Shown piece by piece: positions 53,970-62,476 of a stretch of 64,000 nucleotides of DNA; the stretch's first letter is position 1, and the number at the start of each line of letters is the position of its first letter. A model generated the notes under the pieces. It was given only the letters and a program-made list of their open reading frames with translations, was not told where the DNA came from and searched no databases. Made by a program: the position numbers and the translations under genes. The stretch is from Mesorhizobium tamadayense (GTDB lineage: Bacteria; Pseudomonadota; Alphaproteobacteria; Rhizobiales; Rhizobiaceae), in the NCBI RefSeq assembly GCF_003863365.1, contig NZ_RQXT01000020.1, positions 1 to 64,000 of the forward strand, read 5' to 3'.

Positions 53970-54469
53970 CACCGCGGCTCCTTCCGCGCCAGCACGATGG
54001 CGCCGATCAGGGCCGCCAGCAGGATGACGGAGGCGACTTCAAACGGAAGGAGATAGTCGGCGAAAAGCGTCGTGCTGAGCTGCCTGACCTCACCGCCGGT
54101 GCTCGTTGCGACGGGCTCCGCGACCGAAAAGCGGTCGCTCCTGAGCACCAGTACAAGCATCTCGACCCCAAGCAGGACGAGCAGCACCAGAACAGGCAGG
54201 TTGCTACCCGGCAAGAACCGCTGCAACACCGCTTCGCGTACATCAATCATCATGATCACGAATAGGAACAGGACCATGATCGCGCCGACATAGACGAAAA
54301 TCTGGATAACCGCGAGCAACGGCGCCTCGAGCAAGACGAAGATCGCCGATACCTGCAGGAAACACGCCATCAGCGCCAATGCGCTGTGAACAGGATTCCG
54401 CGCCAGGACCAAGGTCAGGGCCGCTACCACGGACGCCGCAGCGAACAGAAGAAAGAACCCCTGATCCAT
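53969..54469 (-). CDS. nuoJ: NADH-quinone oxidoreductase subunit J
   Basis: A 166-residue five-helix membrane subunit. ARNPVHSALALMACFLQVS and FVYVGAIMVLFLFVIMMID are the family motifs, the latter containing the pi-bulge helix TM3. I use the ATG at 54469 with GGAGGAG nine bases upstream instead of the longer frame to 54499. It is the first gene of the long minus-strand operon nuoJ-K-(MrpD-like)-(small TM)-L-M-N-A-B-C-D-E-F-G. Confidence 0.94.
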   Translation of the reverse strand: MDQGFFLLFAAASVVAALTLVLARNPVHSALALMACFLQVSAIFVLLEAPLLAVIQIFVYVGAIMVLFLFVIMMIDVREAVLQRFLPGSNLPVLVLLVLLGVEMLVLVLRSDRFSVAEPVATSTGGEVRQLSTTLFADYLLPFEVASVILLAALIGAIVLARKEPR

Positions 54470-55082
54470 CGACGCCGCTCCTCCGACGCGAACTGTCACT
54501 CGGCGCGACAGGGCCGGACTTGAGATAGCTGTCCACTTCCGTTCCCAAATTGTGCCCTAATATCCGATTTTTCTCAAGATTATCGTGGTTTAGTGCTGAG
54601 CTAAACTCATATTTGAGAGCGAGGCGCACTTCTCGGAAAGCCTTGCTGATCCGTGACAGGATAGGCTCGGTTGAAGCGGGGCTTTCAGGCGGCACGGAAA
54701 GGGCAGACGGGGACGCCGGTACAGATTCCGGAGACGAAGTCGCTGCCGAGGCCGTCGCGTGCGGCCTAAGGAGCATATCCTTCGGTTCATAGCTGAGGTC
54801 ACCATTGATATCTCGCGCGAAGTTCCTGACCCAATTCGATGCTCGCTTGGAGGATAGCCTGCTTAATCTGGTTGTGCTCGCCTGGACCGGGCGCATCGAG
54901 TGAAAAAACCTGGACCAGCCCGCGCTCTTTCGAGTGGGTACCGCCCGGACGAAGGACGCAGCAGCCTATTTACTTGGACAGGCTTTGGGCAGATTATTAC
55001 GCAACGGGAGGAAGCACTCGGAAAACTCCTTAATAATTGCGCCCGAACGGCTTCCGCCCGTTGGATGCAAGGGAGGATAATC
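54470..55082. other. 613-base divergent region between nuoJ and the second sugar-binding protein gene
   Basis: Must carry the promoter of the nuo operon (minus) and that of the ABC operon (plus). Around 54560-54600 it is AT-rich. A minus-strand frame from about 54896 stays open into nuoJ in another phase and is Ser/Pro-rich in the middle; it has no family match and no clear start, so I do not call it a gene. No FixK/FNR or sigma-54 site was found by eye. Confidence 0.4.
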
Positions 55083-56165
55083 ATGAGACGTACTTTCCCA
55101 CTCGCGGCATGCGCCGCGGGGTTGTTGATTGGCGTGCCCTCCGCCTTCGCCCAATCCGGCGGCGTCGAGAAAGCAGTCGGCGGCTACAGCTTCGAAGAAG
55201 CCGCCAAGGAGGCCCCCACAACCAAGGATTTCCATTCGGCCGATGGTCACCTCACTTTCGCGATCGTGACCCATACGGCGGGCAACGGCTTCTTCGATCC
55301 CGTCTATGTCGGCGCGACCGCCGCCGGCAATCTGATTGGCGCCAAGATACTGCTGCTCGGCTCGGAATCTCCGACCGATGACCCGGCCCGCGAGATCGAA
55401 ATCCTGAACCAGATCGTGCAGGACCCGACGATCGACGGGCTGATCATGACAACGCCCCAGGTCGGCGCCTATAACGACATCGTCAAGGCAGCCGAGGCCA
55501 AGGGCATACCGGTGGCCACGACCAATTCCTTCGACGGCACGATCCTAGACCGCAGCGGCATCAGCCACACTGGCCAGGATGCCTCCGCTGCGGCAATCGC
55601 CGGCGAGGCGCTCGTCAAGTGCCTGGCCGACAAGGGTATTGAGAAGGGCTCGATCGTGCTGCCGTCATCGACCGCGATGGGTAACATCGAGGTGAACAAT
55701 CGCGTCACCTCGGCCTTCAATGCGATCGTCAAGGGCCTGAAGGCCGCCGGCAAGCTTGACGCCTTCAAGGTCGACGCGGGGCCTGAGAACACCGGCATCG
55801 ACACCAATCCGAACGATCCGGTGAACGGCATCGTGACGCTGTTCGAATCGCGCGGTGACGTCGTCGGCGCCTTCGCCGGCAACAATGTGTTCACGCCGGC
55901 GCTCGCGAAGGCCGTCGCCCAGACCGGAAAGACCGGCAAGATCTGCGCCTATGGCTTCGACCTCGGGCCGGCCCAGCAGGATGCGTTGAAGAGCGGCGAC
56001 CTGACTGGCGCGCTCGGGCAGCAGCCCTTCCTGCAGGGCTTCTATCCGGTCATGCAGCTCTATCTGCAGATCGACCGTGGCATCGCGGCTGCCAATCTCG
56101 ACACGCGCGCCCAACTTGTGACGCAGGAGACTGTGGGCAAGGTCGGCAAGCGCTTCGAGAACTGA
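55083..56165 (+). CDS. Sugar-binding protein (fructose/ribose type) of second ABC importer
   Basis: A 360-residue periplasmic binding protein. The signal peptide is RRTFPLAACAAGLLIGVPSAFAQ (cleavage after AFA). Mature motifs are LTFAIVTHTAGNGFFDPVYVGA, ILNQIVQDPTIDGLIMTTP, IPVATTNSFDG, and FAGNNVFTPALAKAV, which fit the peripla_BP_4 family and resemble the FrcB-type proteins of rhizobia. It should feed the fused permease at 56357 and the ATPase at 58599. GGGAGGATAATC stands before the ATG at 55083. The sugar is not known; fructose, mannose or ribose are possible. Confidence 0.92.
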   Translation: MRRTFPLAACAAGLLIGVPSAFAQSGGVEKAVGGYSFEEAAKEAPTTKDFHSADGHLTFAIVTHTAGNGFFDPVYVGATAAGNLIGAKILLLGSESPTDDPAREIEILNQIVQDPTIDGLIMTTPQVGAYNDIVKAAEAKGIPVATTNSFDGTILDRSGISHTGQDASAAAIAGEALVKCLADKGIEKGSIVLPSSTAMGNIEVNNRVTSAFNAIVKGLKAAGKLDAFKVDAGPENTGIDTNPNDPVNGIVTLFESRGDVVGAFAGNNVFTPALAKAVAQTGKTGKICAYGFDLGPAQQDALKSGDLTGALGQQPFLQGFYPVMQLYLQIDRGIAAANLDTRAQLVTQETVGKVGKRFEN

Positions 56166-56169
56166 ACCA

Positions 56170-56276
56170 ATGCATGTCGCCCAAAAGTGCGTAGCGGTTT
56201 TTGGGACAACGACATGCATAAAACAAAATGCATGTCGCCCAAAAGTGCGCAGCGGTTTTGGGATAGCGACATGCAT
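56170..56276. repeat. Two tandem copies of a palindrome-ended intergenic repeat
   Basis: Copy 1 is 56170-56219 (50 bases), copy 2 is 56228-56276 (49 bases). Each begins ATGCATGTCG and ends CGACATGCAT, its reverse complement, and shares the core CCCAAAAGTGCG and AGCGGTTTTGGGA. The inner CCCAAAA and TTTTGGG also pair, so each copy folds as a long hairpin. The 8-base spacer AAAACAAA partly recurs after copy 2. This looks like the REP/RIME-like repeats common between rhizobial genes. Confidence 0.9.
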
Positions 56277-56302
56277 AAAACAAGAAGCGATTCTGAATCC
56301 GT

Positions 56303-56334
56303 CGCGGGAGGGCTGGCATCCTCCCGCGCATTTT
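56303..56334 (+). terminator. Hairpin with T-run between SBP and permease genes
   Basis: A 9-bp perfect stem, CGCGGGAGG (56303-56311) and CCTCCCGCG (56320-56328), with loop GCTGGCAT, is followed by CATTTT. It has the form of an intrinsic terminator and lies 29 bases before the permease ATG. Partial termination here would give more binding protein than membrane protein. Confidence 0.75.
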
Positions 56335-56356
56335 GCCCTTCGGAACCCGCGCACAT

Positions 56357-58606
56357 ATGACCGCTGAAGCTCTCGCTCGCCGTCTTCCGCCTCAGCTCGT
56401 CGGTGGCTGGGAAATGGGATTGCTTGCGCTGCTGGCGCTGATCTATCTCGGCGGCGCCGTTGTCAATCCAACGTTCTTCGGCTCCTCGGAGGCGTTCCAT
56501 GCACTGCTTCGCGACACCTCGCGTGTCGCCATTATCGCCGTCGGAATGACCTTCGTCATCATCAACAAGGACCTCGACCTTTCGGTCGGCTCCATCTACG
56601 GCCTGGTGGCCGTTGTTTTTGCCCGGTTGTTCGCGCCAAGCTTTGCCAATCTCGACATTGTCACCTCGGTGATCGTATGCGTCCTGCTTGGCGTGGTGAT
56701 CGGCTTTGTCAACGGCGTGCTCGTTACCATCCTCAAAGTGCCGGCCTTCATCGCCACGTTGACCACGCTTTTGATCGGCCGCGGCTTCGTGCTCGCGCTG
56801 ACGCACGGGCAGGCGATCTACTATCCAGGCAAGGCGAAGGAGGCCCCAACCTTCTTTCACCTGGGCGAGACGAACCTCTTCGGCTTCAACAACCAGATCG
56901 AGATCTTCGCGGTCGTTGCGGTGATCGGCGCCTACGTGCTCGCCAACACACGCTGGGGCTACGAGACCTTTGCGACCGGCGGCAACGAGCAGGCAGCGGT
57001 CTATGCGGGCATACCGACGAACTGGGTGCGCATCCGCGCCTATCTGCTCTCGTCGCTCTGCGCCACCGTCGCCGGCCTGCTGTCAGCCGCCCAGGACAAG
57101 GGCGTAACTCCACTTTACGGGGTCAGCGGCGAACTCACCGTCATCGCCGCGGTGATCATCGGCGGCGCTTCGATCCTCGGCGGTCGCGGCCGCGTTGCCG
57201 GGTCCTGCCTCGGCGCCATGCTGGTCGTGCTACTCGACAAGGTGCTGCGGGAGGGCTTGCCGATCACACGCACCATCAAGATCGGGGAGGAGGAGGTGAC
57301 GGTCAACGCCGTCTACTCCCTGCCGGTGGGTGCGGTGCCGGTCTTCCTCGGGCTGCTGCTGGTCGTCGCCGTGCTGATCGAACCCTATCTCATCCGCCGC
57401 CAGGTAGCGGCGCGGCTCTGGGCATGGCTGCGTGGCAAGCCGCCGCCGCCCGCCTTCGAGATCGGCGGCGTTGCGCTCGAAGGCGTCGTGACCAAGGGCG
57501 CGATGGCGACTGACATCGCGCTGTCGGCAACCGGGTTCGGCAAGCTCCTCGCCCGGCGCGATGCCCTCGCCGTCATCCTGACGGTGGTGCTGTGGCTCAC
57601 GGGTCTCTTCCTCAGGCCAGATTACTGGTGGAACCTCTCCAACACTTTTGCGATCCTGCTCAACTATACCGAACTGGCGCTGATCACGGTGGGGCTCACC
57701 TATGTCATCGCTGCCGGCGATATCGACCTCTCTGTCGGAGCGGTCCTTGCGCTCGCCGGCAGCGCCGCAGCCTATTTCCTGAAGGTTCTGGGCGCCGATC
57801 CCGTCACCGCCATCGCGATGGGCCTACTGGCTGGAATGATCGCTGGCCTTGTCAACGCCATCGTTGCGGTCGGCCTGAAGCTCCCGGCCTTCATTGCCAC
57901 GCTTGGCATGTTCTACATCGCCCGCGGCCTCGCCGCATGGTTCGTCGCCGGTCAGCAGCTCACCGGCTGGTCGGAGGGCTACAACCTGCTTGGCCGCAAG
58001 GTGAACGACATTCTCCTTCACTTCGGCATCGTGCTTCCCGATGGCATCCTCAAGACGGTCGCCGAGGTGGTCAGCGTGCAGACCATCTGGATGGTCTTGG
58101 TCGCCCTGCTTGCCGGCATCGTGCTCGCCTACACCCCGTTTGGGCAGAAGGTCTATGCGACCGGCGGCAACGTCCGCGCGGCCGCCTATGCCGGCATCAA
58201 CACCAACCGGGCGCGCTTCATCGCGCTCATGCTGTCGGCGCTCTGCGCGACCATGGCCGGTCTCATCAACGTGGCCTACTTCCGAAGCTTCAATCCTGTT
58301 GCGGGCCAGTTCCGCGAGCTCGACGCCATCGCGTCCGTGATCATCGGCGGCGGGTCGATCTTCGGCGGCTACGGCACCATGCTGGGGTCTCTCGCCGGTG
58401 CCGCCGTGATCACCCTCGTTCGGGCGCTCCTCCAGCTCAATGTCCAGGGCTTCAGCATGCCGCAGCATTGGATCAACGTCTTCATTGGTATCATCCTGAT
58501 TGCCGCAGTATTGATCGACATCTGGGTGCGCCAGGCCAACATCTTTGGTCGCCTGCGAGCTCGCCTCGCGAGACGCGCACGAACCCCGGAAACCACCCAT
58601 GCCTGA
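56357..58606 (+). CDS. Fused double ABC sugar permease (two RbsC-like units in one chain)
   Basis: A 749-residue membrane protein made of two complete RbsC-like permeases joined head to tail. Unit 1 (about 20-360) has IINKDLDLSVGSIYGL, KVPAFIATLTTLLIGRG, FATGGNEQAAVYAGI and IIGGASILGGRGR. Unit 2 (about 400-735) has IAAGDIDLSVGAVLAL, KLPAFIATLGMFYIARG, YATGGNVRAAAYAGI and IIGGGSIFGGYGT. A hydrophilic linker of about 40 residues joins them. The two coupling loops are both intact, so one chain can form the whole channel. Most family members are single units that dimerise. The start is taken at ATG 56357. It overlaps the ATPase gene by eight bases. Confidence 0.9.
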   Translation: MTAEALARRLPPQLVGGWEMGLLALLALIYLGGAVVNPTFFGSSEAFHALLRDTSRVAIIAVGMTFVIINKDLDLSVGSIYGLVAVVFARLFAPSFANLDIVTSVIVCVLLGVVIGFVNGVLVTILKVPAFIATLTTLLIGRGFVLALTHGQAIYYPGKAKEAPTFFHLGETNLFGFNNQIEIFAVVAVIGAYVLANTRWGYETFATGGNEQAAVYAGIPTNWVRIRAYLLSSLCATVAGLLSAAQDKGVTPLYGVSGELTVIAAVIIGGASILGGRGRVAGSCLGAMLVVLLDKVLREGLPITRTIKIGEEEVTVNAVYSLPVGAVPVFLGLLLVVAVLIEPYLIRRQVAARLWAWLRGKPPPPAFEIGGVALEGVVTKGAMATDIALSATGFGKLLARRDALAVILTVVLWLTGLFLRPDYWWNLSNTFAILLNYTELALITVGLTYVIAAGDIDLSVGAVLALAGSAAAYFLKVLGADPVTAIAMGLLAGMIAGLVNAIVAVGLKLPAFIATLGMFYIARGLAAWFVAGQQLTGWSEGYNLLGRKVNDILLHFGIVLPDGILKTVAEVVSVQTIWMVLVALLAGIVLAYTPFGQKVYATGGNVRAAAYAGINTNRARFIALMLSALCATMAGLINVAYFRSFNPVAGQFRELDAIASVIIGGGSIFGGYGTMLGSLAGAAVITLVRALLQLNVQGFSMPQHWINVFIGIILIAAVLIDIWVRQANIFGRLRARLARRARTPETTHA

Positions 58607-59381
58607 CGCGACATCGCCTCAACCGATCGTGGAAATGCGGGGCATCGAAAAGGCCTTCGGAGCAGTGCAGGCGCTTCGCAAGGTCGATCTGCTGCTCTAT
58701 CCTGGCGAGATCCTTGGCTTGGTCGGCGACAATTCGGCTGGCAAGTCTACACTCATGAAGATCCTGACTGGCGCCTATCAGCGCGATTCCGGCGAAATCT
58801 CAGTTGCCGGCCAATTCGTGCACTTCAGGAGTCCGCATGAGAGCCGCGACGCCGGCATCGAGATGATCTACCAGGATTTCGCTCTTTGCGGGAACATGGA
58901 TGTCGGCCAGAACATCTTTCTCGGCCGCTGGCCGCGCAAAGGCCCGTTCGTCAATCGTCGCAAAATGTACGCCGAGGCCGACCGCGTACTGAAGCGGCTC
59001 AAGGTCGACGTGAATTCCGTCTTCCAGAAGGTCGAGAGCCTGTCCGGCGGCCGCCAGCAATCCGTGGCGATCGCCCGCGCTATCTCGTTCGAGCCACGCG
59101 TCGTGATCCTCGACGAACCGACCGCCAATCTCTCGGTGATGGCGACCGATCGACTCCTCGAGACCATGTTGGAACTGAAAAAGCAGGGCGTCGCGCAGAT
59201 CATCATCTCGCATCGGCTTGTTGATATATTCGCGGTGGGCGACCGCGTCATGGTCCTCAAGCGCGGAGAGAACGTCGGCGACCGCCACATCAGGAACACC
59301 GACGAGCATGAGGTCCTGGAGATAATCGTCTCTGGCACGCGGGAGAGGGCGCTTACGGCCGATCAGGCAGCGGCAATCTGA
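58599..59381 (+). CDS. Single-domain sugar ABC ATPase (FrcA-like)
   Basis: A 260-residue ATPase with a single nucleotide-binding domain. Walker A is GDNSAGKST (residues 41-49 or so), the signature LSGGRQQSVAIARAI, Walker B VVILDEPTANL and the switch His in IIISHRL. The GDNSAGKS form is typical of the rhizobial fructose (Frc) ATPases rather than the RbsA double-domain type. Two copies would serve the two coupling loops of the fused permease. It overlaps the permease by eight bases and ends the operon. Confidence 0.93.
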   Translation: MPDATSPQPIVEMRGIEKAFGAVQALRKVDLLLYPGEILGLVGDNSAGKSTLMKILTGAYQRDSGEISVAGQFVHFRSPHESRDAGIEMIYQDFALCGNMDVGQNIFLGRWPRKGPFVNRRKMYAEADRVLKRLKVDVNSVFQKVESLSGGRQQSVAIARAISFEPRVVILDEPTANLSVMATDRLLETMLELKKQGVAQIIISHRLVDIFAVGDRVMVLKRGENVGDRHIRNTDEHEVLEIIVSGTRERALTADQAAAI

Positions 59382-60152
59382 CCGACATCCGCTATTGGGA
59401 CAGGTTCGCGCCAGCAAATCCGTGCAGGGTTCTCCCGGGATTTTGGCCCCCCGTGCTTCGCCGGATGCCTCAATGCATCCCAAGCGGTCGTGTCTCTTGG
59501 ACCGTGATCGACACGGCCGGATCGTCGAGCGGGGTTCGCCAGACTTACTCTTCGGCCGTCCCTCCCATGGTCGAGCGAAGTTGCCCTCAGCCAGAGTGCG
59601 AGACCTCTTGGAGCGCAAGTCACTTTTTCTTTTGGCTTTTCGGTTTGCCGCGCCCTCTGTGCGCCCGTCAGGGCGGTTCAGCGCCTCTGTCAACCCAGCC
59701 GGACGAGTTCCTGACTTTGAAGATCGAGCGGAGAACTCTGTAAAACTGGCTTCAGTAGGGAGATTAGGCAGGCGCCAGGATCGCACTAATCATCTGATCG
59801 AGCAGAGCCTCGCCCGGCGCGAGGGTCAGCGTGTCATTCTCGCGCGAAATCTCATCGACACGCTGCGAAGCCGAGAGCTCGATGCATTCGGTGCGCGGCT
59901 CGCCGCCGAGACAGAGTTGCCGTTCACGAAGGCCGCAGACGGTGATCACGTCGCTGGCCGGCAACGTTTCTCTCTCGCCTCCGGCCGCTTCGCGATGATC
60001 GACGACGGTCTTGGCTTCAGGCTTGTGCCTTGGTCGCCATCACTCGAAAAGCGACTCGGCAACCACGTTGGCGGTGTTGTTCGCGGCGAGGGCAGCTTGG
60101 ATTGGAGTTTCGGCAGGAAGCGAACACTTGGGATTTGAGCTATTTGTCGCTC
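59382..60152. other. 771 bases of apparently decayed DNA, including a possible ABC-ATPase remnant
   Basis: No intact gene is seen. On the plus strand, about 59500-59620, the translation DRHGRIVERGSPDLLFGRPSH resembles (in pieces: GRIVERGSPDLLF) the C-terminal end of polar-amino-acid ABC ATPases of the GlnQ type, but without the rest of the domain. On the minus strand a frame of about 66-90 codons ending at 59764 (ELSASQRVDEISRENDTLT) reads like a real protein fragment but has no start or known family. Both look like leftovers of rearrangement. Confidence 0.4.
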
Positions 60153-60932
60153 TTACGGGGAAGTTTTCTGGAGCTTCTCGAACACAAACAGCTTGCCTTT
60201 GCGCACGCTGTCTTCGAGCGGACCCGCCTTGGCAAGATGCGCCGCGATTGCACTGGCCAGTATGCATCCCGTTCCGCGCATCGACGCGGCGAGACGCGGT
60301 GCGTCGAAGCGGACAGGCTGTTGATTGCGGCGCAGCAGAATATCGGTGGATTGCGGTCCAGATGCGTGGCCTCCTTTGATCAGCAGCGCCTGCGCATTCG
60401 CGGCCAGCAATTCCCGGCCCTGCCTGACCGCGCCGTCCTCGTCGGCCATGCGTTCCGCGCCGACGAGCAGCGCCAACTCGAAGCCGTTGGGGGTGACCAA
60501 ACTGCAAAGCGGCATCAGATCACGCTTCATGACCTCGATCGCGCCTGCTTCCAAGAGCGCTCGGCCTGACGTCGAGGCCAGCACCGGGTCGAGTATCGCT
60601 GGCACGTGCGGATTTTCGCGCAGCACGGCGGCAACGGCAACGACGTTCTCCGCCGTCGCCAGCATGCCGATCTTGATGGCAGCCACATCGTCGGTCTGTA
60701 GAGCGGCGCGCATCTGGCCGGCCACCAAGCTTGGTGGCGAATGGTGGATTTCCGTCACACTTTCGTGCGTCTGCACCGTCAGCGCCGTGACAGCCAGGCA
60801 ACTGCGCACGCCAATGGAAGAGATCGTCTCGATATCGCGTGCTATTCCAGCACCGCCGCTGGAATCCGATCCGCCGACGACAAGCACATGCGGGTTTCGC
60901 CTCAGCGCCATTGCCCTGTCTTTTCGATCCAT
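60153..60932 (-). CDS. thiD: Hydroxymethylpyrimidine/phosphomethylpyrimidine kinase
   Basis: A 259-residue kinase that phosphorylates HMP and HMP-P to HMP-PP, the pyrimidine half of thiamin. Motifs are GSDSSGGAGIARDIETI near the N-terminus, AIKIGMLATAENV, LDPVLASTSGRALL, LVTPNGFELALLVG, LLIKGGHASG and MRGTGCILASAIAAHL with the catalytic-loop Cys. The start is ATG 60932 (31-base overlap with thiE) or ATG 60911 (10-base overlap); both are in frame. Last gene of the operon. Confidence 0.93.
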   Translation of the reverse strand: MDRKDRAMALRRNPHVLVVGGSDSSGGAGIARDIETISSIGVRSCLAVTALTVQTHESVTEIHHSPPSLVAGQMRAALQTDDVAAIKIGMLATAENVVAVAAVLRENPHVPAILDPVLASTSGRALLEAGAIEVMKRDLMPLCSLVTPNGFELALLVGAERMADEDGAVRQGRELLAANAQALLIKGGHASGPQSTDILLRRNQQPVRFDAPRLAASMRGTGCILASAIAAHLAKAGPLEDSVRKGKLFVFEKLQKTSP

Positions 60933-61507
60933 TCTCGCGTGCGCGCTTCGGGGTCGCCGTTCAGTGTGATGTCGGTAACCACGGCGGCGCTGTCGGCGCC
61001 AGCCGCAAAGACACCGTCGAGCCGCTTAGGATTGAGGCCGCCAATGGCGACCAATGGGATCGGCGCGACCCGGCGCTTCCACTCGCTGATCCGTTCAAGG
61101 CCTTGCGGCGCCCATTTCATCTTCTTCAGGATGGTGGGATAGACGGGCCCAAGCGCGACGTAGTCGGGGTTCGCAACCATGGCCGTTTCCAAATCGGCAT
61201 GATCATGCGTGCTCAGTCCAAGCCTGATGCCCGCTGCCCGCATCTGCGCGAGGTCGGCGGTCTGCAAATCCTCCTGGCCAAGATGAGCGAAGTCGCAGCC
61301 TTCCTCGATTGCCAGGCGCCAGTGGTCGTTGACGATGAGCTGGCAATGGTGTCTGGCGCACAAGGCTTTCGCCTTGCGGATTTCCGCGCGCAACCCGGCC
61401 TCATCCAAGGTCTTGATACGCAGTTGCACCAGCCTGACGCCGAGCGGCGCTAATCGCTCGATCCAGGCGGCGCTGTCGACGATCAGGTAGAAGGGATCGA
61501 GCCTCAT
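60902..61507 (-). CDS. thiE: Thiamin phosphate synthase
   Basis: A 201-residue TIM-barrel enzyme that joins HMP-PP and thiazole phosphate. Family motifs are FYLIVDSAAWIERL, LVQLRIKTLDEA, QLIVNDHWRLAIEEGCDFAHLGQEDL (in pieces: IVNDHW and AHLGQEDL), GLSTHDHADLETA, DYVALGPVYPT, and IPLVAIGGLNPKRL. The usual QLRDK is QLRIK here. It overlaps thiG by four bases (ATGA) at the start and thiD at the end. Confidence 0.93.
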   Translation of the reverse strand: MRLDPFYLIVDSAAWIERLAPLGVRLVQLRIKTLDEAGLRAEIRKAKALCARHHCQLIVNDHWRLAIEEGCDFAHLGQEDLQTADLAQMRAAGIRLGLSTHDHADLETAMVANPDYVALGPVYPTILKKMKWAPQGLERISEWKRRVAPIPLVAIGGLNPKRLDGVFAAGADSAAVVTDITLNGDPEARTREWIEKTGQWR

Positions 61508-62277
61508 GCAAAAACCGCCCTGCCGAATGTCGGTGTCGATGGCACCGCGACCTCACGCGGTTCGAGGATTCCCGAACCAAAAGCTTCGCGACCGGCTTCG
61601 ACCGCCTTGCCGAACGCACGCGCCATGCCGACGGGGTCGGCCGCCTTGGCGACCGCCGTGTTCAGGAGCACGGCGTCGAAGCCCAATTCCATCACGGTCG
61701 CCGCGTGCGACGGCCGTCCGAGCCCGGCATCCACGATCATGGGAACGTCGGGGAAATGTCCGCGAATCGAGCGAAGCGCCGCGATGTTGACCGGCCCGAG
61801 GGCGGAACCGATTGGCGCGCACCACGGCATCAAGACCTTGCAGCCCGCTTCCAGCAGCCGCTCGGCCACGACAAGGTCGTCGGTGGTATAAGGAAATACC
61901 GCAAAGCCGTCTTCGCACAGGATGCGCGCGGCTTCGACCAGGCCGAACACATCGGGCTGCAGCGTGTCGTGGTTTCCGATGACTTCGAGCTTGATCCAGT
62001 TCGTGCCGAACACTTCGCGCGCCATTTTCGCGGTCGTGACCGCTTCCTTGACGGAGTGGCAACCGGCGGTGTTGGGGAGGATTCTCGTGCCGAGCGCGCG
62101 GATCAACGACCAGAAATTTTCGCCAGCTCTGCCGCCTGCCATCTCGCGCCGCAATGACACGGTCACCACCGACGTGCCCGACGCTTTGACCGCATCGGCA
62201 AGGACGGCTGGCGAAGGATACTGAGCCGTGCCGAGAAGCAGGCGAGACGGAAGCGTCGTCCCGAGAAGCTCGAACAT
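61504..62277 (-). CDS. thiG: Thiazole synthase
   Basis: A 257-residue TIM-barrel that builds thiazole phosphate from DXP, dehydroglycine and ThiS-thiocarboxylate. Visible motifs are SRLLLGTAQYPSPAVLADAV, VTVSLRR, LPNTAGCHSVKEAV, NWIKLEVIGN (with the Schiff-base Lys), DGFAVFPYTTDD, CKVLMPWCAPIGSALG, and MIVDAGLGRPSHAATVMELG. It follows thiS after one base and overlaps thiE by four. Confidence 0.95.
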   Translation of the reverse strand: MFELLGTTLPSRLLLGTAQYPSPAVLADAVKASGTSVVTVSLRREMAGGRAGENFWSLIRALGTRILPNTAGCHSVKEAVTTAKMAREVFGTNWIKLEVIGNHDTLQPDVFGLVEAARILCEDGFAVFPYTTDDLVVAERLLEAGCKVLMPWCAPIGSALGPVNIAALRSIRGHFPDVPMIVDAGLGRPSHAATVMELGFDAVLLNTAVAKAADPVGMARAFGKAVEAGREAFGSGILEPREVAVPSTPTFGRAVFA

Positions 62278-62278
62278 G

Positions 62279-62476
62279 CTAGCCTCCCTGCATCGGCGAG
62301 AGGATTTCGATCCGGTCGCCGTCGCTCAACTGGAAATCCGCCCGATTGGCTTTGTGCACGAGGTCACTGTTGACGGCCGTCGCCAGCCAGTCGCCTTCAT
62401 AGTCGAGCGCGGCTAGCAGAGCCGCCAGCGTTGAGGCATCAATCTCAAGCGCTTTGCCGTTGACGATCAGTTTCAT
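62279..62476 (-). CDS. thiS: Sulfur carrier protein ThiS
   Basis: A 65-residue ubiquitin-like sulfur carrier. It starts MKLIVNGKALEIDA and ends LSPMQGG, the C-terminal Gly-Gly that becomes the thiocarboxylate. The start at ATG 62476 lies inside the end of thiO: the two genes overlap by 32 bases in different frames. A longer frame reaching 62653 is only shadow of thiO. Confidence 0.94.
   Translation of the reverse strand: MKLIVNGKALEIDASTLAALLAALDYEGDWLATAVNSDLVHKANRADFQLSDGDRIEILSPMQGG

Noticed and set aside
54243..54896. 217-codon minus-strand frame upstream of nuoJ
   Set aside because: Its second half is an out-of-phase shadow of nuoJ; the first half has no start site or recognisable domain.
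56170..56276. Two tandem repeats considered as a CRISPR array
   Set aside because: Only two units, each itself a long palindrome, with an 8-base spacer and no cas genes.
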